A stretch of DNA of 64,000 nucleotides. It comes from Lacticaseibacillus nasuensis JCM 17158 (GTDB lineage: Bacteria > Bacillota > Bacilli > Lactobacillales > Lactobacillaceae). Below the pieces are notes generated by a model. The model did no database searches and had not been told where the DNA came from. It was given only the letters and a program-made list of their open reading frames with translations. Of this stretch, positions 57,657 through 64,000 are shown piece by piece. The number at the start of each line of letters is the position of its first letter. Position 1 is the first letter of the stretch. A program made the position numbers and the translations under genes. The stretch is from NCBI RefSeq assembly GCF_001434705.1, contig NZ_AZDJ01000001.1:228193-292192 (forward strand), given 5' to 3'.

Positions 57657-58832
57657 TCAGGCCAGGCCCGGGGTTTGGGCGGCGCGGTAAATGGTTTGCA
57701 CAGCCTGCGCGTCCAGCGGCAGGTAGGAATTGCCGAGCTTGGTCGCCGCGGCAGTGGCCATGGCGGCGAAGTTTTGGTCGTCGGTGATGCCAACGGCCGG
57801 CAGCGTCATCGGGAAGCCCAACTGGCTAATCCAGTCGTAGGTCGCGGTGATAGCGGCCGGCGCCACGGTGGCCTCATCCCCACTCAGGCCCCACACGTTG
57901 CGGCCGAAGCGGGCAAACAGCGGCGTGGTGGTTGGGTCTTGCGTCAAGACGTAATGCATCCAGCGCGGGGTGAGAATGCCCAAGCCGACGCCGTGGGTGA
58001 TGTCGTAGTAGGCGGACAAGACGTGCTCCATGGCGTGGTTGGACCAGGCGTTGCGGTTGCCCAGGCCCATGGTGCCATTCAACGCGCTGGTGGCCGTCCA
58101 CATCAAGTTGGACCGCGCGGCCAGGTCGCTGCCGTCCTTGATGGCCACCGGCGCCCACTTGATCACGGACCGCATCAGGCCTTCGATCATGCCTTTGGTG
58201 GCATCGTTGGCCGGTTCGCGGTCGAAGTACTGCTCGGTCAGGTGACTGAAGATGTCCATCGAACCGGCGGCGGTTTGGCTGGCCGGCACGGTGGTGGTCA
58301 GACGCGGATCGAGGAAGGACACCGCCGGCGTGTGCGCGCCGCTGGTGCCGAGCTTCTCGTGGGTCTCGGGGTTAGAAATCACCGCCCCGCTATTCATTTC
58401 ACTTCCCGTGGCGCTCAGCGTCAGAATGGTGACGATGGGCAACTGCGGGGTGCTACGGGAGAGCTCGCGGTTGATGACGAGCTCCCAAGGGTCGCCGGCG
58501 TAATTCGCCGCGGTGGCGACGACCTTGGCGCAGTCGATAACGCTACCGCCGCCAACCGCCAACACGACGTCGATGTGGTTGGCCTTGGCCAAGCGTTGGC
58601 CTTCGCGCACGGAGTCGATCTTCGGATTCGGGGCGACGCCGGCGAGGTCGGTGATGGTAGTATCGCTCAACAACTTCTGGACGCGGTCATACAGGCCGGA
58701 GCGGTGAACGGAATGGCCACCGGTGACCAACAGGACGTTGTGGCCAAACTGGGTGACGGCGGCGTTTAATTCTGCGTCGATGTGGTCACCAAAGAATATT
58801 TTCGTGGTATTTTGATAAATAAAGTCTTGCAT
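57657..58832 (-). CDS. Iron-containing alcohol dehydrogenase (YqhD/BdhA-like)
   Basis: The 391-residue protein is a group III (iron/zinc) alcohol dehydrogenase. The metal ligands are Asp193 and His197 (SMDIFSHLTE), His266 and His280 (SNHAMEHVLSAYYDITHG), with GGGSVID (94-100) binding the NAD(P) phosphates. The closest named relatives are E. coli YqhD and clostridial butanol dehydrogenases, which reduce aldehydes with NADPH; the coenzyme here cannot be told. The ribosome site on the minus strand is GGAGGTGTCCC. It stands alone and is divergent from the histidine phosphatase gene. Confidence 0.88.
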   Translation of the reverse strand: MQDFIYQNTTKIFFGDHIDAELNAAVTQFGHNVLLVTGGHSVHRSGLYDRVQKLLSDTTITDLAGVAPNPKIDSVREGQRLAKANHIDVVLAVGGGSVIDCAKVVATAANYAGDPWELVINRELSRSTPQLPIVTILTLSATGSEMNSGAVISNPETHEKLGTSGAHTPAVSFLDPRLTTTVPASQTAAGSMDIFSHLTEQYFDREPANDATKGMIEGLMRSVIKWAPVAIKDGSDLAARSNLMWTATSALNGTMGLGNRNAWSNHAMEHVLSAYYDITHGVGLGILTPRWMHYVLTQDPTTTPLFARFGRNVWGLSGDEATVAPAAITATYDWISQLGFPMTLPAVGITDDQNFAAMATAAATKLGNSYLPLDAQAVQTIYRAAQTPGLA

Positions 58833-58879
58833 GGGACACCTCCATTTTCATACCTTCATTATCGCGCATTTACGCCCAC

Positions 58880-58908
58880 TTGAAAACGCCAAGCGAAACC
58901 TTGATAAT
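58880..58908 (+). promoter_or_regulatory. Promoter of the histidine phosphatase operon
   Basis: TTGAAA (58880-58885), 17 bp and GATAAT (58903-58908) lie 23 bp before the start. Confidence 0.6.
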
Positions 58909-58931
58909 TGAAGGATAACGGGGGTGGCAGC

Positions 58932-59594
58932 GTGACAAAATTATACTTCGTGCGGCACGGGAAAACGGAATGGAATCTGCAGGGGCGGTACCAAGGGGCC
59001 AACGGGGATTCCTCGCTGCTACCGGAAAGCTATGAGCAGATTCACCAGTTGGCCGCGTACCTGCACCCGGTGCATTTTGCCCATTGCTACGTCAGTCCCT
59101 TACCGCGCGCGCAAACCACCGCGAAGGTCCTGCTGGCCGACCTCGGCCAATCCATGCCGGTGACCACCACGGTGGGGATGCGCGAATTTAACCTCGGCAA
59201 GATGGAAGGCATGCGCTTTGCCGAGGTGGCCAAGCGCTATCCGCGGGAGCTGCACGCGTTTCGCAGCGCGCCGGCCGATTACGACCCCACGGCCATTGCC
59301 GGCGAAAGCTTTCCCGAGTTGATTGCCCGGATGCAGCCGGTGGTGACACAAGCCGTCGCCGCTGATCGCACCGGCCAGGCCAATCTACTCTTCGTCAGCC
59401 ACGGCGCGGCCTTGGTAGCGCTGATTCAAAGCCTATTGGGCACGCCGATTGCCGACATGCGCAAGGACGGCGGGTTAACGAATAGCAGCGTCACGATTCT
59501 GGCCGCCGACTCGCCGCAGCCACCATACCGCCTCATCAAGTGGAACGATACCGAGTTTCTAACCAAGCGGCCGGATCCCACCGACACGATTTAA
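58932..59594 (+). CDS. Histidine phosphatase family protein (phosphoglycerate-mutase-like)
   Basis: The 220-residue protein has the RHG motif VRHGKTEWN with phospho-accepting His9, the SPLPRAQTTAKVL segment and the second catalytic His in VSHGAALVALIQ. The family includes cofactor-dependent mutases and many phosphatases; the short form here is more likely a phosphatase. The start is GTG at 58932 after GGGGGTGGCAGC, which gives the standard MTKLYFVRHG; a TTG at 58908 overlaps the promoter. A TPR gene follows after 20 bp. Confidence 0.87.
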   Translation: MTKLYFVRHGKTEWNLQGRYQGANGDSSLLPESYEQIHQLAAYLHPVHFAHCYVSPLPRAQTTAKVLLADLGQSMPVTTTVGMREFNLGKMEGMRFAEVAKRYPRELHAFRSAPADYDPTAIAGESFPELIARMQPVVTQAVAADRTGQANLLFVSHGAALVALIQSLLGTPIADMRKDGGLTNSSVTILAADSPQPPYRLIKWNDTEFLTKRPDPTDTI

Positions 59595-59614
59595 CCAGGC
59601 AAAAAGGAGTCTCC

Positions 59615-60274
59615 ATGACCGATCTCATCAAACAATTTAACGCCGGCGACCACAACGCCGCCATTCAAGCCGCGGTGAAGGAAATTGACGCGCACCCCAA
59701 GGACCCCAAGCGCTACGCGACGTTGGCGACGATGCTCATTGCCATCAACGATTACGACCAAGCCACGCAGCTGTTGGTGCAAGCACTCGGCCTGTTTCCC
59801 AATGACCCGGAGCTGCTGTACAGCTTCGGCTTGGTGGCGTATGCCCAAGACAACGCGCCGCTAGCCATCAAGTACTTCGCTCAGCTGACCGGCACAGCCG
59901 GCGCGCTAGCGGCGGATGCCGATTACATGCTGGCGCTGTGTTACCAACGCCAGCACAACAACCAAAAGGCGCTGGCCTTTGCCTTGACGGCTAAAGACGC
60001 CGATCCCACCCGCGTCGATGCGGCGCTGTTGTGTGCGCAGCTATTGCTGGCACTCGGGAGCTTTGCCCAAAGCGCCGCGATGCTCGAACCATTTTTAGCG
60101 GCTAAGGACGCGCGGGTGTTGTTCCAGTATGGCTTAGCCAAAAGCGGGGCCGGGGCAGACGGGTCGCCGTGGCTGGCAGAGGCCAAGCGGCTGGACCCGA
60201 AGCACTACGATCAACAAGCCAACAGCGTGCGCGACATTGCCGGCTTTTTAAAGGCGAGTGAGCCCGATGCCTGA
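59615..60274 (+). CDS. Tetratricopeptide-repeat protein, unknown role
   Basis: The 219-residue soluble protein consists of TPR-like helix pairs (for example FNAGDHNAAIQAAVKEIDAHPKDPKRYATLATML and ALGLFPNDPELLYSFGLVAYAQDNAPLAIKYFAQL, with ADADYMLALCYQRQHNNQKALAFAL). The start at 59615 follows AAAAAGGAGTCTCC. The last 8 bases overlap recD2, so it is in one operon with the phosphatase, recD2 and the acetyltransferase. In lactobacilli a TPR gene next to recD2 is common; role unknown. Confidence 0.8.
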   Translation: MTDLIKQFNAGDHNAAIQAAVKEIDAHPKDPKRYATLATMLIAINDYDQATQLLVQALGLFPNDPELLYSFGLVAYAQDNAPLAIKYFAQLTGTAGALAADADYMLALCYQRQHNNQKALAFALTAKDADPTRVDAALLCAQLLLALGSFAQSAAMLEPFLAAKDARVLFQYGLAKSGAGADGSPWLAEAKRLDPKHYDQQANSVRDIAGFLKASEPDA

Positions 60275-62678
60275 GGAACAGTCGGTCAGCGGCCGGGTCA
60301 AAAGTATTTTTTTCCAAAACCCGACGAACTTCTATAAAATTCTGTTGCTGGAAATTACGGCAACGAATTTGGTGTGGCCAGAAAGCGAAATCGTGGTCAC
60401 CGGCAACTTCGGCGACATCAAGGAAGACGAAACCTATGTCTTCACCGGCAAGCTGATTAACCACCCCAAGTATGGCGAGCAGTTTGCCGCCGATAATTAT
60501 CATAGTGAACGCCCCACCAGCAAGGTCGGGTTGGTGAATTACCTGAGCAGCGACAAGTTCCCCGGCATCGGCCCGAAAACCGCGCAGAAAATTGTCGACC
60601 AACTCGGGGTCACGGCCATCGATCAAATCGTCAAGGATCCCAAGACGCTCGTGCCTACGGGCTTAAGTCCGGCCAAGCGCGACATGCTGGTGAACAACCT
60701 CAAGGCCAACCTGGGGATGGAACAGGTCATCATTGGTCTTAACGAGTATGGCATCACCGGCGCCATGGCGGCCAAGCTGTACACGCTGTACGCCGACGAC
60801 ACGTTGAATGTGATCGAGGAAAATCCATATCAATTGATTGCCGACGTCGATGGCATCGGGTTTCGCCGCGCGGATCAAATTGCAGCCAAGCTCAACATCG
60901 CCGCCGATTCGCCACAGCGCCTCGGCGGGGCGGTCTTGGCGGTACTTGGCGAGCTCACCGATGGCGAAGGTGACACCTATGTCGACTTGCCACGCCTGCT
61001 CGACGGGGCCATTGGCTTACTGGAAGGTGCGCGCAACGTCGAGGTCAGCCCCAAGCAAGTGGGGGCTGCCGTGGTGCAGCTGGCGCACGACCATGCCGTC
61101 GTGGCCGAAGACCAGCGGGTGTATCCGGCCAAGCTTTACGATGCCGAATGGGCGATTGCCAAGCGCCTGCAAATGCTGATTCGCGAGAAGCCGGAGCTGA
61201 TTCCCGAGGCCAAGCTACGCGCGGCGATGACTAAAACTGCCGCCGGTATCACCTATGACGAAACGCAGCAAACCGCCATTTTAACGGCGCTACAGCAATC
61301 GGTATTCGTCCTCACCGGCGGCCCCGGTACCGGGAAAACTACGGTGGTCAACGGCATCGTGCGCACCTATGCCGAACTCAACGACTTGTCGCTGGACATC
61401 AACCAATACGACGAAGATCACCCGTTTCCCATCATGCTGGCGGCGCCCACCGGCCGCGCGGCCAAGCGCATGGCCGACACCACCGGCTTGCCGGCCAGCA
61501 CGATTCACCGGCTGTTGGGACTGGCGGTCGACGGCACCGATTTTGAGCCGCGCGACTTGCCAACGGGGTTATTGATCGTCGATGAAATGTCGATGGTCGA
61601 CACCTACCTGTTTCGCATCTTACTAAGCGCCTTGCACCCCGGCATTCGCCTGATTCTCGTCGGCGATAAGGATCAGCTACCTAGCGTCGGGCCCGGCCAG
61701 GTCTTTGCCGACTTGCTGCGCGCCGGTGTGCTGCCGGCCCAGGAGCTGACCCACATTCACCGCCAAGACGCCAAGAGCTCGATTATTCCCTTGGCGCATG
61801 CCATTAACTCCGGCCAGCTGCCTGCCGATTGGCAACAGCCCAAACCGGACCGCTCCTTTATTTTGTGCCCGCCGAATCAACTGGCCACGGTGGTGGGGCA
61901 GGTAGCGGCCAAGGCGGGCAAGAAGTTTGGTCTGGATAACATGCAGGTGTTAGCGCCGATGTACCGCGGCGTGGCCGGCATCGACCAACTCAACCCGTTG
62001 CTGCAGCAGATCTTGAATCCCAAGAAAACCGACCGCACCAAGGAAGTCGAGTTCAACGACCGAGTGTACCGCATCGGCGACAAGGTGTTGCAGCTGGTCA
62101 ACAACCCGGAGCAAAACGTCTTTAACGGCGAAATCGGCATCATTCGGGGCATTACTGACGCCAAGCACGCCGACACGAAAACCGACGAGTTGACGATCGA
62201 TTTCGATGGCAACGAGCTGACCTATCCGCGTCGCGACTGGAGCAAGTTCACCTTGGCCTATGCCACCTCGATTCATAAGGCGCAAGGCAGCGAGTTTTCG
62301 CTCGTGATCTTGCCGTTGACGTTGGCGTCGCGGCGGATGCTACGGCGCAACCTGTTGTACACGGCGGTGACGCGGGCCAAAGACTTTTTAATTTTACTTG
62401 GCGATCCGCGTGCCTTTACCTTAGCGGTGCAGGAAGTCGCCGACAACCGCCACACAAGTCTGGTGGCCCGCCTGCAAACGACGCTGCCGCACAGTCCAGG
62501 CGCCTTGCCGCAGCAGGCCGACTCGGACCAAGTCAAGGAGCCGGCCCCCGTGGCCGCGCCGCCAAGCGGGCCGGTGCAGCTTACGCCGGCCTTGGTGGCG
62601 GCCAACAGTATCGACCCAATGATCGGCATGAGTGGCATCACGCCGCACCAATTCATGCAAGGAGAAAATCATGGATGA
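60267..62678 (+). CDS. recD2: RecD2-type ATP-dependent DNA helicase
   Basis: The 803-residue protein is a superfamily 1B helicase found in bacteria without RecBC partners. The N-terminal region contains an OB-like part and helix-hairpin-helix motifs (FPGIGPKTAQKIVDQLG), then the helicase with Walker A GGPGTGKTT (351-359), VDEMSMVD (about 437), and a C-terminal UvrD-like domain with TSIHKAQGSEFSLVILP and LYTAVTRAK. It unwinds DNA 5' to 3' and is linked to repair. ATG at 60267 was chosen over GTG at 60258 because AAGGCGAG is properly spaced. It overlaps both neighbours by 8 bp. Confidence 0.93.
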   Translation: MPEEQSVSGRVKSIFFQNPTNFYKILLLEITATNLVWPESEIVVTGNFGDIKEDETYVFTGKLINHPKYGEQFAADNYHSERPTSKVGLVNYLSSDKFPGIGPKTAQKIVDQLGVTAIDQIVKDPKTLVPTGLSPAKRDMLVNNLKANLGMEQVIIGLNEYGITGAMAAKLYTLYADDTLNVIEENPYQLIADVDGIGFRRADQIAAKLNIAADSPQRLGGAVLAVLGELTDGEGDTYVDLPRLLDGAIGLLEGARNVEVSPKQVGAAVVQLAHDHAVVAEDQRVYPAKLYDAEWAIAKRLQMLIREKPELIPEAKLRAAMTKTAAGITYDETQQTAILTALQQSVFVLTGGPGTGKTTVVNGIVRTYAELNDLSLDINQYDEDHPFPIMLAAPTGRAAKRMADTTGLPASTIHRLLGLAVDGTDFEPRDLPTGLLIVDEMSMVDTYLFRILLSALHPGIRLILVGDKDQLPSVGPGQVFADLLRAGVLPAQELTHIHRQDAKSSIIPLAHAINSGQLPADWQQPKPDRSFILCPPNQLATVVGQVAAKAGKKFGLDNMQVLAPMYRGVAGIDQLNPLLQQILNPKKTDRTKEVEFNDRVYRIGDKVLQLVNNPEQNVFNGEIGIIRGITDAKHADTKTDELTIDFDGNELTYPRRDWSKFTLAYATSIHKAQGSEFSLVILPLTLASRRMLRRNLLYTAVTRAKDFLILLGDPRAFTLAVQEVADNRHTSLVARLQTTLPHSPGALPQQADSDQVKEPAPVAAPPSGPVQLTPALVAANSIDPMIGMSGITPHQFMQGENHG

Positions 62679-63882
62679 CATTAAAGCCAATCTCGAAATT
62701 CGCCCGGTGACCCTGGACTACCTCGACCAGTTTAATGACCTGCTGGCCTATGTGTTTCAAGTCACCAGCAAGGAAGTCTCGGAGTCTGGTTACGAGGAAG
62801 GCGAACTCGAACGCGCCAAGCGCCCGGTGCTGGAAAAATCAGACGTCATCGGCTGGTTCCACGACGACCAGCTGATTAGCCAGCTGGCGGTGTATCCTTG
62901 TCAGGTCAACATTCACGGCCGCACCTTCAACATGGGCGGCTTGACCGGCGTCGGCACCTATCCCGAATTCGCCGGGCACGGCTTGATGCACGACTTGATT
63001 AAGCTGGCGCTTGAGCGCATGCGGGCGCATAAGCAGTGGATCTCATACCTGTACCCCTACAGCATTCCGTTTTACCGCAAGAAGGGGTGGGAGATCATGT
63101 CCGACCACCTGACGTTTGACGTCAAGGACACGCAGCTGCCAAAACCGACCCCCGTGTCCGGCCACGTCGAGCGCCATGAATCCGACCATCCAGACGTCCG
63201 CGCCACCTATGACCGCTTTGCCGCGCGCAACCACGGCGCGATGATTCGCAACCAGCTGAACTGGGACGAATACTGGCGCTGGGAAAACGAAGAAGAGCGC
63301 ACCGCGGCGGTGTACTACGATGCCCAAGGCGTGCCGCAAGGTTTTTGCATCTACTGGATCGCCCAGGAAGTCTTCCACATCAAAGAAATGGTGTACATCA
63401 CCCAAGAGGCCCGCGTCGGCTTGTGGAACTTTATCAGCGCCCATTTTTCGATGGTTGAGCACGTCCGCGGCAATATTTATAAAAACGAGCCGCTACACTT
63501 TCTGTTAGACGATGGGGATATCTACCAAACCATCAAGCCGTATTACATGGCCCGGATCGTCGACGTCGCGGAGTTTCTCAAGGTCTATCCCTTTGCCGAA
63601 ACCAGCGCGCCGCTGCACTTTGTCGTGACGGATCCGCTGGCCGAGTGGAACAACGCGACATTTGGCTTGTGGTGGGACGAAGCCGGCCAACTCCAGCTCA
63701 CCGACCGGCCGGTGGGCGAGGAGGTGCGGTTGGATATTCAAACGCTGACCACGATGCTGATGAGCTACCGGCGGCCGTCGTATCTGGCCCGCATCGACCG
63801 CATCCAAGCCAGCCGCAAAGCCATCAAGCAGCTGGAGAACTTGATTCCCATGGACGAACCATATTTTTCCGATTACTTCTGA
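62671..63882 (+). CDS. Eis-like GNAT acetyltransferase
   Basis: The 403-residue protein matches the Eis-like (enhanced intracellular survival) acetyltransferase group: an N-terminal GNAT domain with MGGLTGVGTYPEFAGHGLMHDLIKLALERMR (about 90-120), a second GNAT-like domain, and a sterol-carrier-like C-terminal domain ending DEPYFSDYF. The C-terminal carboxylate is part of the active site in this group. Family members acetylate amines such as aminoglycosides or lysines; the substrate is unknown. The start at 62671 follows AAGGAGAAAATC and overlaps recD2. A terminator follows. Confidence 0.87.
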   Translation: MDDIKANLEIRPVTLDYLDQFNDLLAYVFQVTSKEVSESGYEEGELERAKRPVLEKSDVIGWFHDDQLISQLAVYPCQVNIHGRTFNMGGLTGVGTYPEFAGHGLMHDLIKLALERMRAHKQWISYLYPYSIPFYRKKGWEIMSDHLTFDVKDTQLPKPTPVSGHVERHESDHPDVRATYDRFAARNHGAMIRNQLNWDEYWRWENEEERTAAVYYDAQGVPQGFCIYWIAQEVFHIKEMVYITQEARVGLWNFISAHFSMVEHVRGNIYKNEPLHFLLDDGDIYQTIKPYYMARIVDVAEFLKVYPFAETSAPLHFVVTDPLAEWNNATFGLWWDEAGQLQLTDRPVGEEVRLDIQTLTTMLMSYRRPSYLARIDRIQASRKAIKQLENLIPMDEPYFSDYF

Positions 63883-63898
63883 TTGGCGCCACGCAAAA

Positions 63899-63937
63899 GG
63901 CCCCACCGACTCCGTCGAGTCGGTGAGGCCATTTTTG
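63899..63937 (+). terminator. Terminator after the Eis-like gene
   Basis: GGCC(C)CACCGACTC (63899-63912) pairs with GAGTCGGTG(A)GGCC (63917-63930), followed by ATTTTTG. Confidence 0.85.
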
Positions 63938-63949
63938 CGGTTTGGGCAC

Positions 63950-63995
63950 ACCAAGACCACCGCGCCGGTCTCGTGCGGTGGCCTTGGCTTGGTGC
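63950..63995. repeat. Inverted repeat near the window edge
   Basis: CACCAAG-A-CCACCGC and GCGGTGG-CC-TTGG-CTTGGTG can pair into a hairpin cut close to the edge. No T tract is visible. It may belong to the 3' end of a minus-strand gene lying beyond the window. Confidence 0.4.
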
Positions 63996-64000
63996 GTTGC

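Overview
The window is 64 kb of chromosome from a low-G+C-phylum (Firmicutes) bacterium whose DNA is nevertheless GC-rich, roughly 60% by eye. The gene content points to Lactobacillaceae, probably a high-GC relative of Lacticaseibacillus. The clues are the order rpsB-tsf-pyrH-frr-uppS-cdsA-rseP-proS-polC-rimP-nusA-rnpM-ylxQ-infB-rbfA-truB-ribF, a CIRCE-hrcA-grpE-dnaK-dnaJ operon, an RNase J2-type nuclease, a DUF1831 gene next to a cysteine desulfurase, and the lack of dxr between cdsA and rseP (lactobacilli make isoprenoids from mevalonate). The species assignment is inference. I saw no rRNA, tRNA, CRISPR array, prophage or insertion sequence.

Layout. 1-5.6 kb: the end of an LmrD/BmrD-type ABC exporter, a 0.5 kb non-coding stretch with a 23-bp inverted repeat, a GNAT gene, an amino-acid permease and plsC on the minus strand, then trmN6 and a GIY-YIG gene. 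5.6-14.6 kb: the translation and envelope block rpsB to rseP. It is interrupted between frr and uppS by three tandem zinc-ribbon membrane paralogues. 14.6-30.9 kb: proS, polC, an unknown membrane protein, the rimP-nusA-infB-rbfA operon, truB-ribF and hemW. 30.9-35.9 kb: heat-shock operon. 35.9-43.1 kb: rpsT, rpsO, a YitT-family protein, RNase J2, a TPR protein, tuf and a beta-lactamase-fold serine hydrolase. 43.1-49.7 kb, minus strand: an accessory catabolic cluster (HyuA-type hydantoinase, DUF917 protein, NCS1 permease, FAD reductase, LysR regulator). 49.8-64 kb: an ArsC-like protein, the TelA/XpaC pair, methylthioadenosine nucleosidase, cysteine desulfurase, DUF1831, Dps, a 2-hydroxyacid dehydrogenase, mnmA, an iron alcohol dehydrogenase, a histidine phosphatase, a TPR protein, recD2 and an Eis-like acetyltransferase.

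The most striking unexplained signal is a family of structured repeats of about 90-125 nt. Two tandem copies lie between rpsB and tsf, and three lie in opposite orientation between rseP and proS. Each copy folds into a long hairpin. The stems differ in sequence between copies while base pairing is kept, and short blocks (AGGCGGCGC, GCTCCG, CTCACAACTT, AATCGTG) stay fixed. That pattern suggests a maintained RNA or DNA structure. The zinc-ribbon paralogue array and the hydantoinase/DUF917/NCS1/flavoprotein cluster are the main protein-coding novelties.

Most coding starts were set by Shine-Dalgarno position. Several genes use GTG or TTG (uppS, polC, rimP, rnpM, the YitT-family gene, xpaC, the desulfurase, the phosphatase). 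All family calls rest on motif recognition by eye, without database searches.
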